Origin: Clostridiales bacterium
GTDB lineage: Bacteria; Bacillota; Clostridia; Lachnospirales; Lachnospiraceae
DNA length: 34,328 nt
Reading direction: 5' to 3'
Assembly: GCA_021201035.1 (NCBI GenBank)
Contig: JAJQFQ010000069.1
Span: 1-34,328, forward strand
A program made the translations under genes and the position numbers. This document shows, in pieces, positions 15,440-25,174 of the stretch; within the stretch, counting starts at the first letter, position 1, and every line of letters begins with the position of its first letter. Under the pieces are notes generated by a model. That model did no database searches. It was not told the DNA's origin and saw nothing but the letters and a program-made list of their open reading frames with translations.

Positions 15440-18304
15440 TTGAAGAAGAAAAGATTTTACGCAAAATGGGCGAAGCTTCTGGTGGTGGTTATCCTGTCTG
15501 CTGCTTCTTTTCTCGCAGGTCTGTCCGGAATGCGTATCGTGCAGGGGTTGCGTATCGGCATGACTTTTTCGGAGATTGTGCACGGCACGAGTTATGAGGA
15601 GAGTGATTCCGCGGCAGCATATCTGTATGAGGAGGGAGTTACCCTGCTGGATACATGGCAGAACCGGGATATATTCTGTTCCGGCGGCACCGCTTATGAT
15701 GAGACGATGACGATCGATATCGCAAATCTGAGCGCCGGAGTGGACAATGAACAGAAGGATCCGGACACGACCTATGCGCTGGCGGATCTGGCAGCGTTTT
15801 ACGGGTCGGAAAATTATTACCGGCTTATGTTTCTGACGGATTATGCGGTAGTGTATGCCTCGGAGTGGGGGGGGGAGAATGAAGTCGAGGAAGGGGCAGA
15901 GGATACTGACAGTTCAGACACGAATGTGGCGCCTGATACGGCAGCAACGGAGGCATCGGCGGATGCCGCGGGTGATGTTTTTACGGACGCGGATGCCGGG
16001 GAGATAGATCCGGATGCGACGGTTTACGAGACGGTGACGGTGTATCTGGAATACGGACTGACCGATGCGGATTACATGGTAGATGAGAGCGGTGAGGCGG
16101 GAGAGGCGTACCGGTTCCGGGTGTACAGTACCGAAGACAATATCCTGTATAATAACGGACTGGAGTTAGAGGAAGAGTCGATTCTGACCGCTTCCGGCAC
16201 GACGCTGGCGGAACTGGCGCGGACGACACAGGATACCAATTCGCCGGTCCTGCTTTGGGACAGTTATGTACAGCTGCTGGACGCGGCGGAACAATTGAAT
16301 GAATATTTTCTTTCACAGGACTCGGTTGATACGAATACGAATGCGATGCTGTATCTGAAAAATACTGACACGGGAGAGGTCTATACAAACATATCCGACT
16401 GGCAGAGTCTGGAGTTGTGGGAGATCCAGAATATTTACGGCAACGAGTACTATGATACCAATGATATGTTCGGCCTGTTTTGCAGTCTGACCTGTGATGA
16501 GGAAGGGAATCCGACATGGGAATGGTCGGGAACCCATATTGACGCTTACGGCAGTGATTTGCTGGACTACGCGGAAGAACTGTTCGGGGAGGGAAACTGG
16601 GAGATGTATCTGGCGTTGGATACAACCTGGCCGCTGACATCCAGCCAGTCCTACACAGATATGCAGCTGTATCAGTGGTGGAATGATATGTCGCCTTTTG
16701 GTCCGCTGAATACGGTGTTTGCCTTTTTCACGATGCTTGCACTGGCGGCAGTTATGCTGGTGCTGCTGTCCTGTCAGACAGGGCATCGGCAGGAAGATGC
16801 GGACATTCACCCGGCTCCGATGGATCGATTTCCGATTGAGATCATGATACTGATGGATATTCTGTTCTGGTTTATTCCGGTGTATATTGTTTATTCCGCT
16901 GTGGCAAATTCAAGCTGGTATTATTTTGAGGCGCCGGTTAATTACGGAGGCTATATCAAATTGATGATCGCCGGAGCGGCCGGCACCGTTCTCGGCGCGT
17001 TGCTTCTTGCGTGGGAACTGAAACGTTACGGCCGGCGCATTAAGGAACATTCTGTCAGAGGCAGTCTTGTGGTAAGAATTGCCGGAGGGATACGCAAATT
17101 GACGGAAATAGCCGGGAACACTATGCCGGAAATCCGTCGGATCAAGGTTAAATATCTCATCTTTGTCATCATTCAGTATGCGGTTCTGTTTCTGGCAGCC
17201 GGATTCTGGTGGCGTTGGTGGGGGTGGTGGTCAAACAAGGCATTTGCTGTTCTTTTGTGGGCAGGTCTGTTTTTCTTTGACCTGTATGTCTGGTGGAAGC
17301 TGATGCAGCGTGTCTCCGGACGGGAGATGATCAAAAGAGGGATGAAGGAACTCGGCGAGGGTAATCTGGATTATCAGGTGAATGCTGCTGTGCTACAGGG
17401 CGAAAACCGTGAGATGGCGGAGGTTTTGAATAACATGCAGGAGGCTGTCCGTCGTGCGGTGGAGGTCGAGATGAAGAGCGAACGCTTAAAGACGGACCTG
17501 ATTACCAATGTCTCTCACGATATCAAGACGCCCCTGACGTCCATCATCAACTATGTGGATATCCTGAAGCGGGAGCATCTGCCGGATGAACGGATTGCCG
17601 GGTACATCGAGATATTGGATCAGAAATCCCAGCGTCTGAAACAGCTGACGGACGATCTGGTGGAGGCGTCAAAGATCAGCTCGGGGGTTATCACGCTGGA
17701 TATGCGGGAGATTGACCTGAAACAGCTGATTAAGCAGGCGAGCGGAGAGCTCGATGATAAGTTTCAGAGCAGGAATCTGCAGCTTGTCCTGAATCTGCCT
17801 GATGAGGAGATGCGGATCCGCGCCGACGGGCGGCGCATGTACCGTGTGATTGAGAATCTTTTCAATAATGCGGCAAAATATGCCATGCCGGCTTCCCGCG
17901 TCTATGTGACCGGCAGTATCCGGGATAACCAAAACAGCAGATTCGGGGACAACAGAATCGAAAACGATGAAAGTCCCGGAAGCAAAAGGATTGGCGGTAT
18001 CGGCGATGCCGGCAATGGCAGAGCCGGAAATAACAGTATCTGCCGGAGCAGGGTTTCCTTTGAAATCAAGAACATGTCGGAGCATGAGTTGAATTTCAGC
18101 GCGGAGGAGCTGATGGAGAGGTTTGTGCGGGGGGATATCTCCCGGACGACGGAGGGAAGCGGTCTCGGTCTGGAGATCGCGAAGAACCTGACCACGATGC
18201 AGGGCGGTGATCTGGAGATTTATCTGGACGGTGATCTGTTTAAGGTGACGGTGATCTTTGACGCATTTATACCGGAAGAAACTGTTTCGGTTGAGCAGGT
18301 ATAA
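15440..18304 (+). CDS. Membrane sensor histidine kinase with large acidic extracellular domain
   Basis: HisKA (TNVSHDIKTPLTSIINYVDIL), N-box (VIENLFNNAAKYAM), G2 (EGSGLGLEIAKNL). One N-terminal and several central TM segments. TTG start after GGGAGGAGGAAG; longest ORF begins at 15416. Confidence 0.93.
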   Translation: MKKKRFYAKWAKLLVVVILSAASFLAGLSGMRIVQGLRIGMTFSEIVHGTSYEESDSAAAYLYEEGVTLLDTWQNRDIFCSGGTAYDETMTIDIANLSAGVDNEQKDPDTTYALADLAAFYGSENYYRLMFLTDYAVVYASEWGGENEVEEGAEDTDSSDTNVAPDTAATEASADAAGDVFTDADAGEIDPDATVYETVTVYLEYGLTDADYMVDESGEAGEAYRFRVYSTEDNILYNNGLELEEESILTASGTTLAELARTTQDTNSPVLLWDSYVQLLDAAEQLNEYFLSQDSVDTNTNAMLYLKNTDTGEVYTNISDWQSLELWEIQNIYGNEYYDTNDMFGLFCSLTCDEEGNPTWEWSGTHIDAYGSDLLDYAEELFGEGNWEMYLALDTTWPLTSSQSYTDMQLYQWWNDMSPFGPLNTVFAFFTMLALAAVMLVLLSCQTGHRQEDADIHPAPMDRFPIEIMILMDILFWFIPVYIVYSAVANSSWYYFEAPVNYGGYIKLMIAGAAGTVLGALLLAWELKRYGRRIKEHSVRGSLVVRIAGGIRKLTEIAGNTMPEIRRIKVKYLIFVIIQYAVLFLAAGFWWRWWGWWSNKAFAVLLWAGLFFFDLYVWWKLMQRVSGREMIKRGMKELGEGNLDYQVNAAVLQGENREMAEVLNNMQEAVRRAVEVEMKSERLKTDLITNVSHDIKTPLTSIINYVDILKREHLPDERIAGYIEILDQKSQRLKQLTDDLVEASKISSGVITLDMREIDLKQLIKQASGELDDKFQSRNLQLVLNLPDEEMRIRADGRRMYRVIENLFNNAAKYAMPASRVYVTGSIRDNQNSRFGDNRIENDESPGSKRIGGIGDAGNGRAGNNSICRSRVSFEIKNMSEHELNFSAEELMERFVRGDISRTTEGSGLGLEIAKNLTTMQGGDLEIYLDGDLFKVTVIFDAFIPEETVSVEQV

Positions 18305-18395
18305 GTCTGTCGCAAAAGCAACCGCTTGCGCGCGAAGTATCCACAGGGCAGACCTGCCGCAGAACGACACTTTATTTATTTGTTTGAAGAATAAA

Positions 18396-18427
18396 CGGGG
18401 TTTGTGTGAAATCGGCACAAACCCTGT
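18396..18427. terminator. Putative Rho-independent terminator
   Basis: GGGTTTGTG (18398-18406) / CACAAACCC (18416-18424), 9-bp stem downstream of the histidine kinase. Confidence 0.6.
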
Positions 18428-18554
18428 CGTAATTTTACGATGAGATTTCCTTGAGGACAGGCATAATTTCTTCTATACTGATGATGAAAGGGTCATGAAT
18501 GGACAGGCTATGGAATGTCTGCATGTCTGCGTAAAGAAGCGAGGAGGTTTGACC

Positions 18555-19220
18555 ATGGAAAAAGTGCGTTATATGATTTCTGACGCGGCCAACCTGATTC
18601 AGGTGGAATCGCATGTGCTGCGTTACTGGGAAGAGGAACTGGAACTGGATGTCCCGCGCAATGAGATGGGGCATCGCTATTATACAGAAGAAAACATCCG
18701 TCAGTTTGAACAGATTAAGAAACTTAAGGAGGAGGGGTTTCAGCTGAAAGCGATCCGGATGCTGCTTCACAACCCTCCTGCAGAGCAAGAATCAGCAGAT
18801 GACCTGCAAATCGATCTGGAAAAAGAAACGGCTTCCATGCTGCAGGAGGCAGATGATCCGGCCCGGTCAGAGGCTCCCGCGGCATGGAAGGACTCAGTAC
18901 GACCGGCGTTGGATGCGGAAACGATTGCGGCTGCACAGGAGCAGCCGCTCTCGAAACTGGAACAGTTTCAGATGATGATGAATGAGATCGTGAAAAATGC
19001 TATGACGGAAAATAATCATGCGTTAGGTGCGGAGATCAGTACACAGGTCGGGGAAAAGGTGCTCAAGGAGATGAATTACCTGATGCGCGAGCGCGAAGAA
19101 CAGGAGGAGGAACGCTTCCGCAAGCTGGATGAGACCATTCGAAGCCGCCAGAAACGGCCGAAAAAAGAAAAAAGAACTTTTTTTCGTACTTCCATTCACA
19201 AAGCAGAAGAAATGAGTTAA
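18555..19220 (+). CDS. MerR-family HTH regulator
   Basis: GAGGAGG RBS. YMISDAANLIQVESHVLRYWEEELELDVPRNEMGHRYYTEENIRQFEQIKKLKEEGFQLKAIRMLL. Confidence 0.9.
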   Translation: MEKVRYMISDAANLIQVESHVLRYWEEELELDVPRNEMGHRYYTEENIRQFEQIKKLKEEGFQLKAIRMLLHNPPAEQESADDLQIDLEKETASMLQEADDPARSEAPAAWKDSVRPALDAETIAAAQEQPLSKLEQFQMMMNEIVKNAMTENNHALGAEISTQVGEKVLKEMNYLMREREEQEEERFRKLDETIRSRQKRPKKEKRTFFRTSIHKAEEMS

Positions 19221-19238
19221 GATAAAGCATACATTGCT

Positions 19239-19278
19239 GCGAGCCGATGGCTCGCGAACCCGGCACGGCGGGGTTCGC
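19239..19278. other. Two adjoining GC-rich hairpins upstream of ddl
   Basis: GCGAGCC-gat-GGCTCGC (19239-19255) followed by GCGAACCC/GGGTTCGC (19254-19261 / 19271-19278); no T-tract. Confidence 0.55.
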
Positions 19279-19323
19279 GCATTGTGCATTGAGGAATTCA
19301 GATAAAAACAGGAGAATTTACAT

Positions 19324-20373
19324 ATGGACATAGTGGTTTTGGCCGGAGGGCTGAGTACGGAGAGGGATGTTTCACTGATCACCGGAAGTATGGTGACCAA
19401 AGCACTGCGCGGGCGGGGGCATCGCGTGGTGATGCTGGATGTATTTTTGGGATATGGGGAGGAGGAGACGGATATCGCTCATGTTTTTTCTCATTGTGCC
19501 GATGCGGATGAGGCAGTCAGTGCGATCTCAGCCCAGGCTCCCGATCTTACGCAGGTAAAAGCCATGCGAAAGGATTCTTCGGATTGCTTCTTCGGCCCGA
19601 ATGTGATCCGGATCTGTCAGGCAGCAGATATTGTTTTTATGGCGCTGCACGGAGAGAATGGAGAAAACGGCAAGATTCAGGCAGTATTTGATCTGTTTGG
19701 CATTCGATATACCGGAACCGGATATTTGAGCAGTGCTCTGGCTATGGACAAGGGCATTTCCAAGACTCTGTTTGAGTCGGCGGGTGTTCCGACACCGCAT
19801 GGTATATCCATGAAGAAACAGGCACAGATTCCTTTTTCGGAGACAGGGCTTTCTTTTCCCTGTGTGGTGAAACCCTGCTGCGGCGGTTCCAGTATCGGTG
19901 TGTCCATTGTGAGGAGTGAAGGAGATTTTGACGCGGCACTTGCGGAGGCTTTTCGGTATGAACAGGAAGTGATCGTGGAGGATTACATTGAGGGGCGTGA
20001 GTTTTCCGTGGGCGTAGTCGACGGTGAAGCGCTGCCGGTGATTGAGATCGCGCCGGTGGAAGGTTTTTATGATTATAAGAACAAATATAAGGCCGGGAGT
20101 GCGGTGGAGACCTGTCCGGCGGATTTGCCGGAGAAGATTGCGGCGCGGATGCAGGAGGTTGCCGTGCAGGTCTGCGACGTGCTCGGCCTGGATGCTTATT
20201 CCCGTATGGATTTTCTGCTGAATGACAGGGGTGAGATTTTCTGTCTGGAGGCTAACACTCTGCCGGGCATGACGCCGACGAGCCTGTTGCCGCAGGAAGC
20301 CGCGGCGGTCGGCATGGATTTCGGGACGCTTTGCGAGAAACTGATCCATATTTCTCAGGAGAAGTATGTATAA
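19324..20373 (+). CDS. ddl: D-alanine--D-alanine ligase
   Basis: ALHGENGENGKIQAVFDLFGIRYTGTGYLSSALAMDK, FPCVVKPCCGGSSIGVS, FYDYKNKY omega-loop, CLEANTLPGMTPTSLLPQEA. Confidence 0.95.
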   Translation: MDIVVLAGGLSTERDVSLITGSMVTKALRGRGHRVVMLDVFLGYGEEETDIAHVFSHCADADEAVSAISAQAPDLTQVKAMRKDSSDCFFGPNVIRICQAADIVFMALHGENGENGKIQAVFDLFGIRYTGTGYLSSALAMDKGISKTLFESAGVPTPHGISMKKQAQIPFSETGLSFPCVVKPCCGGSSIGVSIVRSEGDFDAALAEAFRYEQEVIVEDYIEGREFSVGVVDGEALPVIEIAPVEGFYDYKNKYKAGSAVETCPADLPEKIAARMQEVAVQVCDVLGLDAYSRMDFLLNDRGEIFCLEANTLPGMTPTSLLPQEAAAVGMDFGTLCEKLIHISQEKYV

Positions 20374-20449
20374 TACAGCGGGACGAAAAGTCAGATAGCC
20401 AGATATCTGCACCCGGCTGTCAGTTAATAGACACATGAAGGAGCACATC

Positions 20450-21940
20450 ATGAAACAGATGTCTTTACAGAATATTGCACGTGCCTGCGGCGGTACCTAT
20501 TACGGGGCGCGGGTATTTGCGGAACAGGAGATTTCCGGCGTGGTGATTGACAGCCGGCAGGTACAGAAGGGCGATCTCTATGTCGCTATGCGCGGAGAGC
20601 GCGTGGATGGCCATACATTTATTCCTGACGTTTTTGCGAAGGGGGCGGCGGCTGTTTTGTCCGAACAGATACTGGAGAACCCGGACGGACCGTATATACG
20701 TGTGGATTCCTGTCCGCAGGCGTTAAAGGATATCGCTGAGTTTTACCGTTCTACTCTGACGATTTCGATTGTGGGTATTGCCGGAAGTGTCGGCAAGACC
20801 AGTACGAAGGAGATGGTCTCCGCGGTTCTTGGGCAGAAGTACCGCGTGCTGAAGACAGAGGGAAATTTTAACAACGAGATCGGACTGCCACTGACGCTGC
20901 TTCGCATTCGTCCGGAGCATGAGGCTGCCGTGGTGGAGATGGGAATCTCTGATTTCGGCGAAATGCACCGGTTGGCGAAGATGGCGCGGCCGGATGTCTG
21001 TGTGATGACGAATATCGGGAAGTGTCATCTGGAGAATCTCATCGACAGGGACGGTGTTCTGCGGGCAAAGTCTGAGATTTTTGACTATTTAAAGCCGGAA
21101 GGCGTGATTGTTTTAAACGGAAATGATAATAAGCTTTCCACGATTGACGAGGTAAAAGGCATTCGCCCGATTCGTTATTTTGTGGAGGATCAGAGCGCGG
21201 TGCGCATGAATGATTCCTATTTTGTGACGGCTGATCATATCGAAAACCGTGGTTTGAACGGGATGGACGCCGTACTTCATTTTTGTACTGCGGACAGCGA
21301 AGATGATTTGGAAAAAGGAGAGCACGGCGGGAGCGGTTCCGTACAGGATGACTGTGGAAAAGGTTATCGCGTATGCGGGAAGGCGTGCGCGGGTTGGCCG
21401 ATCCATGAGCCAATCCCGGGCATTCACAATATTTATAATGCCTGTGCCGCGGCCTGCGTCGGCTATGTGCTCGGCATGAACTTTACACAGATCTGTGCGG
21501 GTATTGCAGCTGCGAGGACGATCACCGGACGGACGAATCTGATTCAGGCCGGGGATATCACAATCATAGATGATTGTTATAATGCCAATCCGGTTTCCAT
21601 GAAGGCATCTCTGGATGTGCTGGGACTTGCTGATGGAAGGAAGATTGCCGTGCTCGGAGATATGGGTGAGTTGGGGGAGAAGGAACGTGATCTGCACCGC
21701 GAAGTAGGTGCTTACGCTGCGAAAAAGGGGATTGATATTCTCCTCTGTACGGGGGAACTGTCGAAGGATCTGAAAGAGGCGGCGTCTGTCTGTTGTGAGA
21801 CTGAGTATTTTGAAACGCGCGGGGAATTGCTGCAGCGGCTGCTTTCTCTTGTAAAAAAAGGGGATGCCGTTCTCGTGAAGGCATCCCATTTCATGCAGTT
21901 TTCTGAAATTGTAGATGAATTGAAAAAAAAGTTTTCGTAA
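20450..21940 (+). CDS. murF: UDP-N-acetylmuramoyl-tripeptide--D-alanyl-D-alanine ligase
   Basis: GIAGSVGKTSTKEMVSAVLGQKYRVLKTEGNFNNEIGLPLTLLRI, DDCYNANPVSMKASLDVL, VLGDMGELGE. Confidence 0.95.
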   Translation: MKQMSLQNIARACGGTYYGARVFAEQEISGVVIDSRQVQKGDLYVAMRGERVDGHTFIPDVFAKGAAAVLSEQILENPDGPYIRVDSCPQALKDIAEFYRSTLTISIVGIAGSVGKTSTKEMVSAVLGQKYRVLKTEGNFNNEIGLPLTLLRIRPEHEAAVVEMGISDFGEMHRLAKMARPDVCVMTNIGKCHLENLIDRDGVLRAKSEIFDYLKPEGVIVLNGNDNKLSTIDEVKGIRPIRYFVEDQSAVRMNDSYFVTADHIENRGLNGMDAVLHFCTADSEDDLEKGEHGGSGSVQDDCGKGYRVCGKACAGWPIHEPIPGIHNIYNACAAACVGYVLGMNFTQICAGIAAARTITGRTNLIQAGDITIIDDCYNANPVSMKASLDVLGLADGRKIAVLGDMGELGEKERDLHREVGAYAAKKGIDILLCTGELSKDLKEAASVCCETEYFETRGELLQRLLSLVKKGDAVLVKASHFMQFSEIVDELKKKFS

Positions 21941-21944
21941 CCGA

Positions 21945-22817
21945 TTACCGATAACCGGCTGCCGGCGCTCTGCCGACATCGCCTGAAGATTTGGGTGTTC
22001 CCGGCGTGATGTCAGATGTTTTTACAGCAGTTTTGGCGGGAATGCTTTCAGGTGTCTTCCCGTTAAGCCGTGATGACGAACCGGACGGTGTATTTGCTTC
22101 CATATGATCCAACATCTCCTGAATGGCATTCTGCGTGATGCGGGCGAGAGCCTTTTTATCCTCCTTCGGGAGATCTCTGGTATAGATCGGTTTGCCGTAC
22201 TCAATGGTTACATGAGCCGGACAGACAACCGGGAAGTGGTCAGAGACGATGCTGCGTGTGTTGTAGATCGCGATTGGTACGATCGGACAGCCGGTTTTTT
22301 CCGCCATCTTCAGGCTTCCGCTCTTAAAAGGCATCATCTCGGTAGAATCACCGCGGGTACCTTCAGGGAAAATACAGACGGAAATGCCGTTTTTGATCTG
22401 TTCTGCTGCCTGCAGGATGATCTTCAGGCTTTGTTTTACATCGTTTCTGTCCATGAACAGGCAGTACAGCCGTTTCATCCAGATATTTAAAAGCGGAATC
22501 TTACCGATGGAATCCTTCGATATGTATCCGGTCAGACCGGGACACATAGAATAGGTAATGATGATGTCAAAGTAGCTGTTGTGATTGGCTACATATAATA
22601 CCGCTTCATCCCTTGGGATGTTCTCATAGCCGATGACATCGGCTTTTACACCGCAGATTTTCATGATCACGCGAAAAGCCCACTGTACCATGCGCAGACT
22701 GCTGATATCACGCTTCTGCGGATTCACTTTTCCAATCAGATATTCAATTCCCAGAACCGGGATTCCTACAATCAAATATAAGATCGCAAATCCAACTGCG
22801 AAAATAAATCTTAGCAT
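21945..22817 (-). CDS. plsC: 1-acyl-sn-glycerol-3-phosphate acyltransferase (PlsC family)
   Basis: NHNSYFDIIITYS (HX4D variant), FPEGTRGDSTEMMPFKSGSLKMAEKTGCPIVPIAIYNT. ATG 22817 follows GGAGGGTAAATGCA. Confidence 0.93.
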   Translation of the reverse strand: MLRFIFAVGFAILYLIVGIPVLGIEYLIGKVNPQKRDISSLRMVQWAFRVIMKICGVKADVIGYENIPRDEAVLYVANHNSYFDIIITYSMCPGLTGYISKDSIGKIPLLNIWMKRLYCLFMDRNDVKQSLKIILQAAEQIKNGISVCIFPEGTRGDSTEMMPFKSGSLKMAEKTGCPIVPIAIYNTRSIVSDHFPVVCPAHVTIEYGKPIYTRDLPKEDKKALARITQNAIQEMLDHMEANTPSGSSSRLNGKTPESIPAKTAVKTSDITPGTPKSSGDVGRAPAAGYR

Positions 22818-23007
22818 TGCATTTACCCTCCATAACATATCAGGTATTACTTTATCATATTACAGAAAATAAATCCAGTTTCAATGTAAATTTCATATCG
22901 GAAGTCCGGTAATTTTTTTGTTTCAGGCGCATTCTTTTAGAAAAATCCGGCATAATTACAGTGTTTTCTCATAGAATGGAACAAGGAATCATGAGGAAGA
23001 ATGATTC

Positions 23008-23418
23008 ATGGGAAAAAAACTGTGCTTTTTCAGCATGTTTGTACTGACAATTCTTCTGCTGTGCGGCTGCAGCCTGAAAACAGCGGGAACAGAGAAAATT
23101 CGTGATCTGGAGTACACCGTATTGGCTGAGTCGGAAATACCGGAGTCTTTGCTGCAGAAAATAGAAGAAGAAAAATCGGATGATCTGAAGCTGACCTGGC
23201 GTGATGGCGATGATCTGTACATTGTGCGGGGATTCGGTATGCAGGAAACAGGCGGATACAGTATACAAATGAAGGAATTTTATCTGACGGACAATGCTGT
23301 CTGCTTTAAGGCGGAGCTGATCGGTCCGGAGAACGGCGGGGATGCAAAAAAGGTGGTGAGTTATCCGTATATTGTGATAAAAACCGAGCGGTTAGAGGAA
23401 AACGTTATATTTGAATGA
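23008..23418 (+). CDS. PrcB-like lipoprotein
   Basis: Lipobox LLLCGCS; C-terminal GYSIQMKEFYLTDNAVCFKAELIGPENGGDAKKVVSYPYIVIKTER resembles the PrcB C-terminal domain. Confidence 0.75.
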   Translation: MGKKLCFFSMFVLTILLLCGCSLKTAGTEKIRDLEYTVLAESEIPESLLQKIEEEKSDDLKLTWRDGDDLYIVRGFGMQETGGYSIQMKEFYLTDNAVCFKAELIGPENGGDAKKVVSYPYIVIKTERLEENVIFE

Positions 23419-23452
23419 TATGATATCGTAATGTGAAATAAGGAGAACAGGA

Positions 23453-25018
23453 ATGGATTTTAACAGGACGCAGATTCAGATGGACAGAAGGAAGGGAACT
23501 GTATCAACGCAGGTAACCTTTGACGAGGCATATAACCTGTCGGACTATCTTCCGGATATATATTCTGTTATTTTAAGCGGCGGGGAAGTACGGATCGATG
23601 AGGTGAAAACGGGAACGGGTCATGTGATGGTGAGAGGTGCGGTACAGTTTCGCGTTTTATATAAGACGGATCAGAATGAGTGGAAAATCAGCAGTCTGGA
23701 AGGGGAGCTTGCGTTTCAGGAGACACTGTCCGCGCCGGACCTGTGTGAATTTGATATGGTGACGGTTGAACCGGTGCTGGAAGATCTGTCCTTTCGTATT
23801 TCTAATTCCAGAAAATTGAATATCCGTGCGCTTCTGGAATTGAGAGTGATGCTCCGGGAACGGTTCGATGCGGAGATCCCGACAGCGTTTGAGACGGAAA
23901 TTCAGCCGGAAGTAATGAAGGAGGAGTATGATTTCCTTGAGATGAAGTACTATGGCAAGGAAAACTGCCGTATTCATGAGGAAATACGGTTGCCCTCAAA
24001 TAAACCCAATATACAAAAGATGTTGTGGCAGCAGACGCAGGTTTTAGGAACGGAGGAACGCCTGTCTCCCGGCATGCTTGATATCCAGGGAGAACTGCAG
24101 ATCCTGATTGTTTATGTCGGCGAGGAAAACAGCAGCCTGCAATGGTTTGCGGCAAAAGTTCCGTACCGCTGTGAATTTGAAATTCCGGAAGCGGAGAGCA
24201 CGATGGTGCCGTATATCATCACGCAGGTTCAGAATCTGTCCTGCAGTCCGCAGAGTGATGAGGATGGGGAATCCAGAGTGATTCTAGCGGAAGGCGAGCT
24301 GCATGCGGATGTCCGCCTGTATAAAGAAGAAAAAAAGGAGCTGATTGCTGATGCATACGCGTTAGACCGACATCTGATTCTGAAAAAAGAAACCTGTATT
24401 TTCCCGGAACTGCGTATGAAAAACGAGTCTGAGTGCCGGGTAAACGATACGATAAACATACAAAATCAGGAAAGCGGTATCTTTCAGATATGTGCCGGTT
24501 TCGGTGAAGAAGAAATTGACCGGACGACAGTTACTGAGGAAGGCATTCTGGCAGAAGGGGCGGTTCGCATCCGGCTTCTTTATCTGACAGATCGTGATAA
24601 TACTCCGCTGGAAGCAGCGGAAGGGGTGGTTCCCTTTCAATATCTGATTGAGATACCGGGTATACTGTCGGAAGATGATGTGGAACTGCAGCATTCACTG
24701 GAAGCCTTGTCTTTTCTGATGAAAAACAGCGGGGAGGTTGAAATTCAGGCTGTTGTCTGCTTAAAGACCATGGTGACCGGTTCCCGTGAACTGGATGTGA
24801 TACAGGAGATACAGGAGGAGGATTTTAAGATTGAGGAGTTAAATACGCAGCCCTCGATCGTCGGACTGACACTGGCGCCGGGGGATTCTTTGTGGGAAAT
24901 TGCGAAAAAATATCACACGACGACCGGACAGATACAGCAGATCAATCAGCTGGAAAACAATAAAGTTTTCGGAGGCATGAAAATCCTTCTGATTAAACAA
25001 CTGCCGAAGAGGGCATAA
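23453..25018 (+). CDS. DUF3794 (SPOCS) and LysM domain protein, probable spore-associated
   Basis: SPOCS-type repeats and C-terminal LysM (PSIVGLTLAPGDSLWEIAKKYHTTTGQIQQINQLENNKVFGGMKILLIK). Confidence 0.88.
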   Translation: MDFNRTQIQMDRRKGTVSTQVTFDEAYNLSDYLPDIYSVILSGGEVRIDEVKTGTGHVMVRGAVQFRVLYKTDQNEWKISSLEGELAFQETLSAPDLCEFDMVTVEPVLEDLSFRISNSRKLNIRALLELRVMLRERFDAEIPTAFETEIQPEVMKEEYDFLEMKYYGKENCRIHEEIRLPSNKPNIQKMLWQQTQVLGTEERLSPGMLDIQGELQILIVYVGEENSSLQWFAAKVPYRCEFEIPEAESTMVPYIITQVQNLSCSPQSDEDGESRVILAEGELHADVRLYKEEKKELIADAYALDRHLILKKETCIFPELRMKNESECRVNDTINIQNQESGIFQICAGFGEEEIDRTTVTEEGILAEGAVRIRLLYLTDRDNTPLEAAEGVVPFQYLIEIPGILSEDDVELQHSLEALSFLMKNSGEVEIQAVVCLKTMVTGSRELDVIQEIQEEDFKIEELNTQPSIVGLTLAPGDSLWEIAKKYHTTTGQIQQINQLENNKVFGGMKILLIKQLPKRA

Positions 25019-25028
25019 TGTCACGATT

Positions 25029-25045
25029 ATTACAAAAATATTACA
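25029..25045 (-). promoter_or_regulatory. WalR-type binding box
   Basis: Reverse complement reads TGTAAT-ATTTT-TGTAAT, a perfect fit to TGTWAH-N5-TGTWAH, upstream of an NlpC/P60 hydrolase. Confidence 0.55.
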
Positions 25046-25083
25046 GAAAAATGTGAAATATTTCTGAAAAATGTCTTACTGTA

Positions 25084-25112
25084 TTGAAATCTGAAAGTAT
25101 TGATGTTATACT
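25084..25112 (+). promoter_or_regulatory. Sigma-A-type promoter of the NlpC/P60 gene
   Basis: TTGAAA (25084-25089), 17-bp spacer, TGtTATACT (hexamer 25107-25112), 62 nt before the ATG. Confidence 0.7.
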
Positions 25113-25174
25113 GTGAAAGCAATCTGATGATTATACAAACGATTTCGATAGAGAGACAGGAGCAGGGATATTTT

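Noticed and set aside
19324-20373. D-Ala-D-Lac or D-Ser ligase (vancomycin-resistance type)
   Set aside because: The FYDYKNKY omega-loop indicates an ordinary D-Ala-D-Ala ligase; no vanH/vanX neighbours.
19528-20451. 307-aa minus-strand ORF antisense to ddl
   Set aside because: Lies entirely over ddl; His/Arg-rich composition is typical of antisense reading frames.
21113-21979. 288-aa minus-strand ORF antisense to murF
   Set aside because: Overlaps murF coding sequence; no plausible domain.
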